Source: Theocolax elegans
Taxonomy: Eukaryota; Arthropoda; Insecta; Hymenoptera; Cerocephalidae
DNA length: 64,000 bases
Assembly: GCA_026168455.1 (NCBI GenBank)
Contig: CM047429.1
Coordinates: forward strand, 31,270,138 to 31,334,137
Direction of reading: 5' to 3'
A model generated the notes under the pieces. That model was not told the origin of the DNA. It saw only the letters and a list, made by a program, of their open reading frames with translations, and made no database searches. The position numbers were made by a program, and so were the translations under genes. Below are positions 32,827-42,990 of the stretch, piece after piece (the stretch's first letter is position 1; every line of letters starts with the position of its first letter).

Positions 32827-33925
32827 GAAAAAGCACAAGAATTAAGAACTAATAAAGTGAACACTGAAGAAAACGAAAAGTTGATAAATGAAGATACGGT
32901 AGTTAAAAGGAAAAGAGGGAGACCTAGAAAAGATCTAAACAAAACCGACGTGTTATATTCCATGACTGTAGACAATGAAATTGTAAATGTAAAAAAACAA
33001 GATATGTGTTTTCAAGCTGTACTAGCAAAGATTAGCGGTCATCCACAAACTTACAGAGAGGCGATAAATTCGTCAGAGGGAGAAAAGTGGCAAGAAGCCA
33101 TAAATACAGAATTAAATTCATTAAAGAATAGAGATGTATTTAGAGTATTAAAAAGAAATGAAGTATTCAAAAATAATAAATCAAATTTGTTAGTTTCAAG
33201 ATGAGTATTCAAACGTAAAACTGATGATCAAGGTAACATAAAATATAAAGCGAGATTAGTTATAAGAGGTTTTAAAGATAGAAATGATTACGATTTCAGA
33301 AAAACATATGCGCCAGTATCACGACTTACACTTATAAGATCATTCCTAGCTATTGCTAACAAGTTCAAAATGCATTTGAAACAATTAGATGTAGAAGCAG
33401 CGTTTCTACACGGAGATCTTAATAAACAAATATTCATGGAAATACCTGAAGGCAATGAAACTCATGAGATAGACAGAACAGATTATGTATGGCTACTAAA
33501 GAAATCATTCTATGGATTGAAAATAAGTCTTAAAAATTGGAGCGATAAATTCACTCAAGTAATGATTAAATTAAAATTTGAACCTGGTGAACAAGATCCT
33601 TGTTTATTTGTTAAAGAAACAAATACAGGTTTAATTATACTGCTATTGTATGTTGACGATATTTTGATAGCAGGAAACGATGTTAATTACATAGATGACG
33701 TGAAGAATAGTTTAAGTAAAGAATTTACCTTAAAAGATCTGGGTGAACCTAAAGAATATTTAGGAATCAAAATCGTCAGAGATATTGAAAATAAACTATT
33801 AAAAATGAGTCAAGGAAAGTACATAAGTAAATTGCTAAAGAAATTTGGTTTCGAGAGAACTCATTCTGTACCAACACCTATGTCAACGAGTCATGTTAAT
33901 AATAAAGAAAGAAAAGAAACAGAAG
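32827..33925 (+). pseudogene. Copia B reverse transcriptase
   Basis: Frames 32857-33204 and 33205-33925 are split by a TGA at 33202-33204 in a position where the family has Trp (SR*VFKRK). The rest reads YKARLVIRGFKDRN, TYAPVSRLTLIRSF, LDVEAAFLHGDLN, KKSFYGLKISLKNW and the catalytic LLYVDDILIAG, then LKDLGEPKEYLGIK. It ends shortly after VPTPMS where Gypsy sequence starts in another frame, so the thumb and most of RNase H are missing. Confidence 0.86.
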
Positions 33926-34430
33926 AGACTGGAACTTCGAAGGAAAAGACGTTTATTCTTTTCTGGTAAGAGTCGATGAGTTAAGGCAAGCATACGACTT
34001 CACTGAAGAACAAATACTGCAGGGATTACCTGAACTCATGAAGGCAACGCACTACAATGGTACCGTAACCAGGCAAGAAATTTAAATTCATGGTAAGAAG
34101 TGGAAGAGCAACTACGAAGATTTTACTTATCTCCACAAGAAAGAAGGAATTTGGGTCGACAAATTGCAGCGAGAACCCAGATGACGAACGAAAACATTCG
34201 AGACTTCACCACAGTATTATTAACCCTAATGCGTCGAAGAGGGGACTACGATCCAGAAGAATGCAGCTGGATAATTTGTATTATAATATGAAAGCCGAAC
34301 TCCGAATTCACATCCACCGCTCTGAAATAAGAAACGTAAGTGATTTAATTCAAAGAGTGGAAGAACATGAAGCTAATGTACTAGAGATCAACTGAACATA
34401 CAAACAACAAAAAGAGACTATGACCATCAC
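33926..34430 (+). pseudogene. Gypsy Gag fragment
   Basis: Pieces in several frames match insect Gypsy Gag: VDELRQAYDFTEEQILQGLP (33971-34032), then LGRQIAARTQMTNENIRDF (34151-34210), then LRIHIHRSEIRNVSDLIQRV (34300-34360). Stops and frameshifts separate them. The N-terminal part is absent because the element is truncated here. Confidence 0.7.
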
Positions 34431-34435
34431 CAAAA

Positions 34436-35027
34436 TCAACACAGCTTACAAACGAAATGAATGTTGCTGGCGCTGTAAACAACGTGGGCACAACCGTAGT
34501 CAATGCCGAAATCCGTGGAAACTATTTTGCTCGGTTTGTGGAAAGGACGGTGTCTACATGAAAGACTGTCATGGAACAAGTCAGGGAAATGGGTAAAAGA
34601 CCAAGTCAACCAGGCCAATGACTCGGTCCACGAACGAGATAACCGGTTTTTCGTCATCGTAAATATAAGAGGCCGACGTTTTAAGGCACTTATTGATTCC
34701 GGTGCCGTTAGCTCTTTCGCCAACAGAGCCGCGACCAACTGGTGTTTGGCCAAAGGATGGGAAAAAGTGACGAAAGAGAACCGAGCCGTATTGGCCGATG
34801 GTAGTGTAATACCACTCGAAGACAACATAGCCGGTCCATGTTGGATAAGGGGCAACAAGATACTTGGCAATTTTCACGTCATGCCCACCCTTCGGCATCA
34901 TTTCTTGTTAGAAATGGACATTTTGCCAAAATTAGGATTTAAAATGACAATTCAGGGTAAAGAATTATACTCAGGAAATGGCCCGCTGAATTTCGATATA
35001 TGTCAAGTTGAACAACACCAGGATTAG
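34436..35027 (+). pseudogene. Gypsy nucleocapsid knuckles and aspartic protease
   Basis: CCWRCKQRGHNRSQC and FCSVCGKDGVYMKDC form two CCHC knuckles at 34461-34575. The protease follows in the frame open to 35027: FFVIVNIRGRRFKALIDSGA with the catalytic DSGA near 34695, then VIPLEDNIAGPCW and HHFLLEMDILPKLGF. The frame ends with TAG before the RT, with stops between. The long open frame suggests moderate age. Confidence 0.82.
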
Positions 35028-35099
35028 TGGATATTAATACAAAGGATAGAAAAGTAATGGATGAAATTATCGACAGAGCTCGGAATGACTTTAACGAGA

Positions 35100-35956
35100 T
35101 TTAGGGTCCCACGCCGCTACTAACATATAGACTACGATTTAGCGACCCTACACCGATAAAACAGCGATACCGCGCTCGAAACCCCGCTATGCAGAAAGTA
35201 ATTAACGAAGAAATTGACAAAATGTTAAAAGAAGGAATTATAGAACAATCTACCAGTCCGTGGAGCTCGCCAATCGTATTAGCGAAGAAAAATGATGGCA
35301 AATACAGATTTTGTGTAGACTTCAGGAAACTTAACGGGGTAAAAATCAAGGACGCTAACCCACTTCCAAAGATAAACGCCACATTAGATAAATTACTAGA
35401 AGCTCGATACCTAAGTACCCTAGATTTAAAAAATGGGTATTGGCAAGTACCACACTGAGAGAAAAAAAAAGTATCGATAACCGAATGGTGAAAAGTAGCA
35501 TTTACCGAACGACCGTTAAGTATACTCTACCAAAAAGTTCGGTTACTACTACCGAACTATTTGGTTGCAGTAAGTAGTACCGAACAGAATTCGGTAATGG
35601 TTACCGAACAAATAAAGTTGCATTTACTTAATAGCCTTTACCAAACGTGTTCGGTAGTAGTAACCGAACTATTCGGTTAACGTTACTTTTTTTTTCTCTC
35701 AGTGCACTCGAAGAAGACAGCAAACCATTAACCGCTTTTACCGTACCAGGCCGACACTACCAATTCAAAGTCCTTCCGTTCGGATTACATTCTGCCCCCG
35801 CCGCCTTTCAACGCATGATTACCGAAGGAGTGGTAACACCAGAGCTAGAACCGCACGTCTTCTGTTATTTAGATGACATAATCATTATTTCAGAAATATT
35901 TGAAAAACACATTGAACTGGTGGAAGAAGTCCTGCGCCGCTTAAAAGCGGCATAAC
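35100..35956 (+). pseudogene. Gypsy reverse transcriptase, split by a MITE
   Basis: The N-terminal half (35189-35452) reads KMLKEGIIEQSTSPWSSPIV, YRFCVDFRKLN and STLDLKNGYWQVP. A 252-base insertion follows, and the reading resumes at 35705 with KPLTAFTVPGRHYQFKVLPF and the catalytic CYLDDIIIIS (near 35865). Removing the insertion would restore the family's usual spacing, so the MITE arrived after the element. A stop (TAA) at about 35953-35955 closes this frame. Confidence 0.85.
35453..35704. mobile_element. 252-bp MITE with CACTG ends in the Gypsy RT
   Basis: It starts CACTGAGAGAAAAAAAAAGT and ends with the complement (ACTTTTTTTTTCTCTCAGTG), an inverted repeat of about 21 bases, flanked by CA (35451-35452, 35705-35706). 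The interior repeats ACCGAAC/GTTCGGT in both orientations. CACTG ends with a 2-base duplication fit a CACTA-like transposon. The interrupted coding sequence gives an independent check of both boundaries. Confidence 0.88.
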
Positions 35957-36700
35957 TCCGACCAAACTGGGAAAAGAGCCAGTTTGAGAGACGACGGTTA
36001 CGTTATTTGGGTCATGTAATTGACTCAGAAGGTATACGTACTGATCCCGATAAAGTGAAAGCTGTCCGCGAGTTGAATCCGCCAACAAATCTAATGGAAT
36101 TACGACGCTTTAACGGAATGTTATCATGGTACAGACGATTCATACCCAATGTATCCAAAAGAATCGCACCATTTAGTAAATTACTAAGGAAAAATACTGC
36201 TTGGACTTGGGGACCTGAACAACAAGAAGCATTCGATGAAATAAAGGAACACTTGACAAAAGCTCCCGTATTAACCTGCCCAGATTTTGAGAAAGTCATG
36301 TGACTACAAATCGATGCCAGTAGTGATTTAGGTTTAGGAGCTGTATTAACTCAGGAAATAGACGGACAGGAGAGAGTTATTGCATACGCCAGCAGAACCC
36401 TCAATAAAGCAGAGAAAAATTATTCGACCACCGAGAAAGAATGCCTAGCAGTGAAATGGGGCATATGGAAAATGAGGTACTACTTGGAAGGTTACCACTT
36501 TATTGTACTAACCGATCATCAGTCGCTAAAATGGCTAGAGAAAATCGACAACCCATCAGGAAGACTCGCACGATGAAGAATGGAGTTAGATCAATGGGGT
36601 ATGGAGATTCGGTACCGAAAAGGAGCAGACAATAACGTAGCAGACGCACTTTCTCGACAACCTGTCGAAGTATGCACAGTTCATACTACTAAAAATTGCT
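35957..36700 (+). pseudogene. Gypsy RT connection and RNase H
   Basis: Reads YLGHVIDSEGIRTDPDKV, FNGMLSWYRRFIPNVSK and [18 protein letters not shown], with the RNase H acidic residues in [14 protein letters not shown] and TDHQSLKWL, then ADNNVADALSRQP at the end. Single TGA stops interrupt at 36301-36303 and 36574-36576. The order and spacing are normal for Ty3/Gypsy. Confidence 0.82.
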
Positions 36701-36729
36701 CATGGTATAACACCAAACTTAAAGAAGTA

Positions 36730-37570
36730 AGAACACGGCCGAAAGAAAATCCGGAGTATTGTATAAGAAACGGAAAGTTATACCGACACATATTGCATAC
36801 CCTAACGGAAAAATATGGTTACTTGTCATGCAAGATCGTTTCACTAAATGGGTGGAACTCAGAGCATTAAATAAAGCCACCGGAAGTGCCGTTGCGAAAG
36901 CCATTAAGGAGCAAATAATCCTACGCCATGGTTGCCCCAAAACCATCGTCAGCGATAATGGCAAACAATTCATTAGCAAGGAGTAGAAGGTCTGCTGACA
37001 AACCATGTAATCACGCTCCGTAGAACACCGCCATATACGCCGCAATGTAACCCCGTGGAAAGGGCAAACCGAGTAGTTAAGACCATGATTGCACAATACC
37101 TAGACAAAAATCAATCCAAATGGGATCAACACTTGGCAGAAATCGCATTCGCGTACAACACCGCTCATAGTGATACCACCGGATTTTCACCTGCCTACTT
37201 AAATTTTGGTAGAGAAATCACCGCACATCAGCAATCAACACCTTCAGGCGACACCGAGAACCGAATAAAAAGAATGCAAGAGGCAATAGAATTAACAAGA
37301 GTAAACCTGGCTCAAAGCTTCCAAAAAAAAAGAAACACTATGATCTTCGACATAGACCGTGGGCTCCAAAAGTAGGAGATCTACTTAGAGCAAGAACCTT
37401 TAAATTGTCTGATAAGGCCAAGAAGTTTAATGCAAAGCTAGCAGCGAAATTCGACGGACCGTATACCATAAAAAGGAAGATTTCGCCAGTAATATTTGAT
37501 TTACAGAAGAATAATCGAATAATCAGACATATTCTTGTAAAGGATCTTAAACCGCATTATAGTGACGCAG
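36730..37570 (+). pseudogene. Gypsy integrase, N-terminal zinc domain lost
   Basis: The core starts abruptly with KIWLLVMQDRFTKWVELRAL (catalytic Asp in QDRF) and continues through the second Asp in TIVSDNGKQFISKE. A stop and frameshift near 36985 follow. The Glu appears in NPVERANRVVKTMI (37055-37096), then KWDQHLAEIAFAYNTAHSDT. The HHCC zinc-binding domain expected upstream is missing, so a deletion lies near 36780. The C-terminal SH3-like part (AAKFDGPYTI-like) ends near 37560. Confidence 0.8.
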
Positions 37571-37835
37571 TAAACGCAATCTAAACCATGATTCCAATAG
37601 AAACTACGAGGTGGCTACCGAATACATTAGAAAAATAAAACCTCAAGGATGCAAGAGACTCCTACGGCTGAATCCACGCACGGGTGACATTCGACATGCC
37701 GGCGCAGTAAAACTAGTAAATTTACACACTCTTGCGTTAATTAAGATAGTAGTTTTGTTCTTTAATATTTTTTTTTGTTTTCTCCGATTGTAAGAGTGAA
37801 ACATCGAAATTTCACTCTCCGAAGAAAGAGAGAAA
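37571..37835 (+). other. Gypsy 3' untranslated region and polypurine tract
   Basis: Short non-coding stretch after integrase. GAAGAAAGAGAGAAA at 37821-37835 directly abuts the LTR and is the likely plus-strand primer. Confidence 0.75.
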
Positions 37836-38750
37836 TGCAACGCGCAATAATTGCACGCGCTAGTTAATCATTTAGCATAATAATTATTAAAGTAATAAGT
37901 ATAACTAATCATTAAGTTTAAGACTCGTAGTATAGTAAGATAGCTTCGCGACTAACACGCGTCGTAAAACGCGCGTTCAACGACCGCGATATAAATAGCC
38001 AAGGGTCATTGACCGCTCCCCCACTACTGCGCCTATGGGCCAGTTCATTGACCTCGTTCGGAGTGGGACAACCGCGATCTGCGCATGCGCGCTCTTGCAG
38101 ATCGGGTATATAAGGTGCGCCGAGAACCGCCGTAACCAGTCTGGATCAGGGAGCCGGAGGAAGCTGGACGTGAGCACACGGCCAGACTGAATCTTAACCC
38201 TGGTGCAAGCGCCCGTAGATGCGAACGTGAGCACACGTCCGTAAACCAAACCTACCGTACCATAACCGCTTCCGAACACACGTGGATTATCCCGACCGTA
38301 TCTTCGTGAGCACACGTAGATTATCCCGACCGTATCCTCGTGAGCACACGTGAATTATCCCGACCGTATCTTCGTGAGCACACGTAGATTATCCCGACCG
38401 TATCCTCGTGAGCACACGTGGGTTATCCCGAACCGTATTTCCGTGTGAACACACACGATAACCGTTAGTTGCGTCCGTTTAGGAAACTAGTTATAAGGTA
38501 GCATTGTAAAGTTTATAAGTCGCGTAGTACTAAGTATTGCTTATTTATTTGATTCTAGATTAACTAAGTTCGCATCCCAGTCGGCAGGAGAAGCGGTGAT
38601 TCCATTTATTTTACTGCTGTACACAACTTAGCTATACAAATATATATAGTTAGTCTTTTACAATTAAATTACGGTATAATTATTTCAATTTCCTTCCTGA
38701 CCGAATCCTGGAATCTGAGCAAGACCCCGGCGAAGATTTACTCCGTTACA
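37836..38750 (+). repeat. 3' LTR of the Gypsy element
   Basis: It begins TGCAACGCGC and ends CTCCGTTACA (inverted termini TGCAACG/CGTTACA), 915 bases. A TATA box (GGGTATATAAGG) lies at 38104-38115 with a GC-rich start region behind it. A 34-base tandem array lies at 38285-38434. Only one LTR copy is present, so age cannot be estimated by LTR comparison. Confidence 0.85.
38285..38434 (+). repeat. 34-bp tandem repeat in the Gypsy LTR
   Basis: About four and a half units, each with ATTATCCCGACCGTATC and CGTGAGCACACGT. Units alternate between TCTTCG and TCCTCG and between ACGTAGATT and ACGTG.ATT, so two-unit blocks were probably duplicated together. The palindromic CGTG...CACG core could be a protein-binding site; this is inference. 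Confidence 0.9.
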
Positions 38751-39120
38751 ATATTATACGCTTGTTTGGAGATACAGTTGCTTGGAGAACGCACAAACAA
38801 TCCAATGTAGCTTTGTCTACGTGCGAAGCAGAATATGTAGCGATGAGCGATGCTTGTCAAGAACTGATGTCGGTACATAATTCGATTAAATTTATACTTA
38901 AGAAATATTTATATTCGATGAAATTATATTGTGACAATTTGTCTGCTCAAGTATGTGCTAAATCTAATGGAAATAATAAATTAAGACATATGGTTGATAG
39001 AAAACAACATTATGTTAAAGAACGTGTTAACAAAGAATTTATTGATATAAAATGGATTAAACCTAAGAGCAATTAGCTGATATATTTACTAAGGCTTTAG
39101 AATCAAGTCAGCATATTAAG
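38751..39120 (+). pseudogene. Copia B RNase H, C-terminal part
   Basis: The frame from 38762 reads GDTVAWRTHKQSNVALSTCE and AEYVAMSDACQELMS, with the RNase H catalytic residues in STCEAEY and YCDNLSA, then HYVKERVNKEFIDIKWI. A shift near 39071 leads to the usual end (LADIFTKAL). It is the continuation of Copia B after the Gypsy segment. Confidence 0.85.
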
Positions 39121-39316
39121 CTGACTAAAACTATTCTTAATATTAATGATAACTAATGTATGTTTTCTTTTGTTTAGATACCACTGAAGATGACAACTGT
39201 GATATCAATTCATAGGTGTAATCTGACTACACAGGAAGTTAAAAGGGCTCAATTATAACTAGATATATGTAAAATTAAGATTCTTAAATGTAAAACAATG
39301 TTAGATTGAGGGAGAG

Positions 39317-39543
39317 TGTTAGAGTTGTAACAATTCTAACATTTACGCCTATGCATATGTAATATATAAGATGGGTGGTGGCGCTGTGCTCCGCTCAGCG
39401 GCAAGCTGCCCTCACTCCGTGTTCGACCTCCGACCAGTTCGGAACCCTTCGTATAACCTCGCGTGTGTTCCTTATATAATAAACTATTTTATTGCAACCT
39501 GCTGTTCTTTATTGCACCTACTCGATCGGCGTTAATCCCAACA
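39317..39543 (+). repeat. 3' LTR of Copia B
   Basis: It starts TGTTAGAGTTGTAACAATTC and ends TTAATCCCAACA, 227 bases, immediately after the purine tract GATTGAGGGAGAG. A TATA-like TAATATATAAGATGG (39362-39376) and AATAAA (39478-39483) fit a promoter and poly(A) signal. Its termini (TGTT...AACA) match those of Copia A although the interior differs. Confidence 0.85.
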
Positions 39544-39578
39544 ATAAATAAGATTATTTAATTTTTTTTATATAATGT

Positions 39579-40219
39579 CTCTGGTGGAAATGGTATTTGG
39601 AAATAAGTGCAAATAACTAAAATATTAAGTTGGGTTTAGGATGCTAATAACTATTATTTGTAGTTATTTGCAGTTATTTGCAGTTATTTGCAGTTATTTA
39701 CAGTTACAAATAATTATCTGCAGTTATTAGCATTTCTTGAAAATTATAACACAAAATTTGACAGATATTATAAAAGTTATTAGCAATTATTAGCAAATAT
39801 AAGCAGATATTATTTGTTTTTAACAGTTATTTGCAATTATTTACTATTATTTGCTCTTCTATTTTTGTGCTATAATATAATTATAAAGAAATTGCATGTA
39901 ACTTCAAATAACTGAATATAACAGCAAATAATTGGTATAATCTATTAGTAACTGCTAAAAACTGCAAATAATTGCTAATAATTATTTCTAAAAATCGTAT
40001 AAACCTACTTAGAGATTGACAAAACTGCAAATAACTGCTAATAATTGCAAATAACTGTTAATAACTGCAAGAAACTGCAAAGAGCTACAAATATTAGTTA
40101 TTAGCGTCTCAAACCCAACTAAATATTTTAGTTATTTGCAATTATTTGCAGTTATTTACAGTTATTTGCAGTTATGTACAGTTACTTGCAGTTATTAGCA
40201 TTTATCATTTCCGCTAGGG
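39579..40219. mobile_element. CCC...GGG MITE in repeat R2 (CTCTGGTGGAAAT / CCCTAGCGGAAAT ends)
   Basis: It starts CTCTGGTGGAAATGG and ends CATTTCCGCTAGGG. Repeat R2 copy 1 (near 16895, ATAATGTCGTAGAAAAA) shows the locus without it. The interior is built of a ~10-base repeat AGTTATTTGC in arrays near both ends, facing oppositely. The flanking duplication is not clear (GT and AT). No reading frame. Confidence 0.75.
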
Positions 40220-40530
40220 ATAGAAAAATGTTTTAGCCCCATTTTAAAAAGTGTTACCGTTCAATACCTATTAGACCAAGTTGGTTCAAAATAGGAACGT
40301 TTACTTCTCTATTTATGTACCAGATATCATCAAAATTTCAGCGAAATCGGTTCAAAATTGACTGAGTTATTCGATTAACTTGACTACATACGTACATATA
40401 CACACATACGTACATTTTCAAAAAGGTTTAAAATGACTTATTTTCTGGACGAAAAATGTTTTTATGTATACATTTTTCGCGATGGTGAAAATATAAGGCA
40501 CTCTCGTACAACGACCGTGCCTAAAATGTA
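40220..40530 (+). repeat. Dispersed repeat R2, copy 2
   Basis: Uninterrupted version of the sequence at 16861-17012 plus 23212-23395, including CAGATATCATCAAAATTTCA and ATTCGATTAACTTGACTAC, which shows where copy 1 was split. Confidence 0.75.
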
Positions 40531-41735
40531 CACATCTATATATACAAAATGTAATAAAAAAATTATGATAACAGAAAAATAGTCATTTCGTCAATTTATA
40601 ATATTATTCATAATAAGTATGCATAGTAGTATTCATAATAGTAAAAAAATTGTGTACAATCAAATTAAATTTTTCATTAACTGGTATAGAAAATTTTAGA
40701 CGGCATCAATTAAAAATATAAAAAATTTTCTTTTTTCTTTGCTTGAAAAATTTTATAAACATTTTCTTCCAAAACTACTATAAACTTATTATATTAAACA
40801 CATGATTATCAATGAATTGACAGCGGTTTTTGTTCATAATAAGAAAATTTTGTTGAATTAGATTGCATTTTTTGCAATTAACATAAAGAACTTTTGATGG
40901 TGTCAATTAAAAATATAAAAACTTATCTTTATTGCTTTTCTTTGGATTTTCTAAAAAAATTTTCTTCCAAAAATATGGTTAGTTCCACATTAGACTATTT
41001 TATAAGTAAAAAAATTTTAATACAAATTACACTTTAGATTACAATTTTTTTTCTCAAAGCTAATCTATGAATGATTCTAAAATTTTTACAGCATTTTGTT
41101 TCTTTTATGTTCTATTTCCGCGACTTTTTTCAACATGTTCGTTCAATTATTTTTAGAGACATAAGCAATAAAACATTTTGTACAAAAATTTATAATGCTT
41201 AATAACTTAGGTAATTATAGATATTTTGACCTAAAAACAATAGGGATCAAAACTACCAAAAATACTATTCTTTCCCAAAATTTCAAGTGCATTAAATGCT
41301 TTTTATTCCTCAAGACGGTCGATATAAAAATCCCAATTTGTTCACATATAATTTTTTTAATCAAATCTAATCGATATAGTTACTTGAAATTTTTAAAGTT
41401 TATGACAATGAATTGGTTATTTTACTATAAATTTTTTAGCACATTGGACTGATTAATTTCCAAAATATAAATGATTTTAAAAAAATCATTTTTTTTAAAT
41501 AACAAAAAACTAATAGAGATAATTTGTCAATATAAAATCGATCAGATAGAATTTTTTATTCTCTATAAAGTACATTTGGTCCAATTAAAATAAAGTAATA
41601 ATATTATCAAGAATTTTGAAAAATTAATTTTTTAGAAATCAAAAATTGTTTAAAAAAATACATAAGTAATAAATAACCAAAGTCTTTTCCGAAATTCGGA
41701 TAATAAAAAACAAATTACACACGCAAGCTGAGCTA
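40531..41735. other. AT-rich intergenic sequence with a weak ~200-bp duplication
   Basis: The block GGCATCAATTAAAAATATAA near 40693 recurs at about 40893 (GGTGTCAATTAAAAATATAA), with further similarity downstream. No gene is supported; the 85-codon ORF at 41195 lacks any motif. Confidence 0.45.
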
Positions 41736-41972
41736 CCCGCGTAAAAATATAAACTATTGCCACTATATTGCAGAGCAATGGGCAATAGTTATTGCAAACA
41801 TATTGCCAATATGTTGCCGCGACAATTGGCAATGTATTGCCAACATACCGCCAAACAGCACCCTCCCATATCTTTGCCAAATATTGGCAATAGTTACTAT
41901 TTTATCATTTGTAAACTACTGCCAATATGTTGGCCATACCTCATAAATTACAAAAAAAAATAAAAAATATTA

Positions 41973-42022
41973 GGCAGCTGCGGGATTCGAACCTTCGATC
42001 TTTAGATCCGAATGCTGGCTAT
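41973..42022 (-). other. tRNA-like unit, left arm of T copy 1
   Basis: On the minus strand CATTCGGATC (anticodon region), GGTTCGAATCC (B box) and a GC tail are present, but the A box is lost with the 15-base deletion. Confidence 0.7.
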
Positions 42023-42164
42023 TTTGCTATTTTGTTATTAAGAGTTAATTTCAGGCTATAAAGAACAGTTGAAAGTGTGGTTAAAAAATTTCTAAGTCCA
42101 AAATTTTATGAATTCAACTGTTCTTTATAGCCTGAAATTAACTCTTAATAACAAAATAGCAAAA

Positions 42165-42213
42165 TAGCCAGCATTCGGATCTAAAGATCGAAGGTTCAAA
42201 TCCCGCGGCTGAC
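42165..42213 (+). other. tRNA-like unit, right arm of T copy 1
   Basis: Mirror image of 41973-42022, with the same deletion and B box GGTTCAAATCC, followed by a T9 run. Confidence 0.7.
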
Positions 42214-42598
42214 TAATATTTTTTTTTATTTTTTTTTTAAATTTATGATGTATGGCCAAGATATTGGCAATAGTTTACAAATGATAAAATAGTAACTATT
42301 GGCAATATTTGGCAAAGATATGGGAGGGTGCTGTTTGGCGGTATGTTGGCAATACATTGCCAATTGTCGCGGCAACATATTGGCAATATGTTTGCAATAA
42401 CTATTGCCCATTGCTCTGCAATATAGTGGCAATAGTTTATATTTTTACGCGGGACGTTGACCGAGTCCCACACTCCGTGCGTAAAGACCATTTTTACCGC
42501 CTCCTCAAAAAAAACACACACACACACACACAACTATACAGACATTTTCTAACACACGTGATTTTTTTTTTAAATTTTAGTATTATAATGATTCCTCT

Positions 42599-42990
42599 CC
42601 CGCGTAAAAAAATGATGTTTATCTAAACTTTCTATAAAGTTAAAGTTTGGAGAAAGTTAATATCAACGTGTCCAACGCGACATTCCCAAACTTGGAAAAA
42701 TGTTAATTAAGCATTTGTATAAAGTATATACAAACTTAAAATAATGTCTTAGGTAAGATTAAAAATAATATTTTTGAACTTGTGAAATTTGAATTAATAA
42801 TAAAATAAAAAAAAAATTTTATTCCGAGATTCGAACCTCCGATATTCTACTTCGAAGTCTCTCGCTCTACCACTGAGCCATTTTTATTGTTTACGTTAAT
42901 AAGTTACATTCAGGTTATAAAGTCGGAAGCATGTTTTAATTGTTCTTTATATTACATAGCAAAAATTATTATTCTGCTGGGATGTCACAC
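42599..42990. mobile_element. Truncated, diverged relative of foldback element T
   Basis: It starts CCCGCGTAAAAAAATGATG, carries a tRNA-like unit at 42821-42881, and continues into TTACATTCAGGTTATAAAG, which corresponds to the centre of element T. The right arm and right terminus are missing. Confidence 0.65.
42821..42881 (-). other. tRNA-like unit in the diverged T relative
   Basis: Minus strand: TGGCTCAGTGGTAGAGCGAG (A box intact), GACTTCGAAGT (anticodon region, Arg-like) and GGTTCGAATCTCGG (B box), followed by an A/T run with T4. Boxes are better preserved than in T copy 1, but no acceptor stem forms. Confidence 0.7.

Larger units (their letters stand above)
33926..38750 (+). mobile_element. 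Gypsy-type LTR retrotransposon, 5'-truncated, inside Copia B
   Basis: Order: gag fragment, two zinc knuckles, protease, reverse transcriptase, RNase H, integrase, purine tract, 3' LTR. Reverse transcriptase before integrase is the Gypsy order. No 5' LTR is present, and about 130 codons of Copia B Pol are missing at the left junction, so a deletion removed both. The right edge of the LTR (38750) joins Copia B RNase H directly. A MITE interrupts the reverse transcriptase. Confidence 0.87.
30331..39543 (+). mobile_element. Copia-type LTR retrotransposon B, 5'-truncated, with a Gypsy inside
   Basis: Plus-strand order: gag (30352), zinc knuckles, protease, integrase (31063-32826), reverse transcriptase (32827-33925), a foreign Gypsy segment (33926-38750), the end of RNase H (38751-39110), a purine tract (39306-39316) and the 3' LTR (39317-39543). 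No 5' LTR exists; the element starts abruptly inside gag at the broken Copia A LTR. A family related to but distinct from Copia A, judged from Gag and Pol differences. Confidence 0.87.
41736..42453. mobile_element. tRNA-bearing foldback element T, copy 1
   Basis: The ends CCCGCGTAAAAATATAAACT and AGTTTATATTTTTACGCGGG are inverted repeats, and the arms pair over nearly their full ~340 bases. Each arm contains repeated CAATATTGGCAATAG-like strings, a T/A-rich run and an Arg-tRNA-like sequence reading outward. Both arms share the same 15-base loss in the A-box region. No flanking duplication was found (TA left, AC right). Non-autonomous. Confidence 0.9.

Noticed and set aside
34436..34901. Minus-strand ORFs opposite the Gypsy protease
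   Set aside because: They are antisense shadows; the plus-strand frame carries the DSGA and CCHC motifs.
41650..42626. Several ORFs of 68-105 codons across tRNA-bearing palindromes, repeated at 53575 and 61235
   Set aside because: They recur because element T recurs; the frames run through tRNA-like and inverted repeat sequence on both strands.
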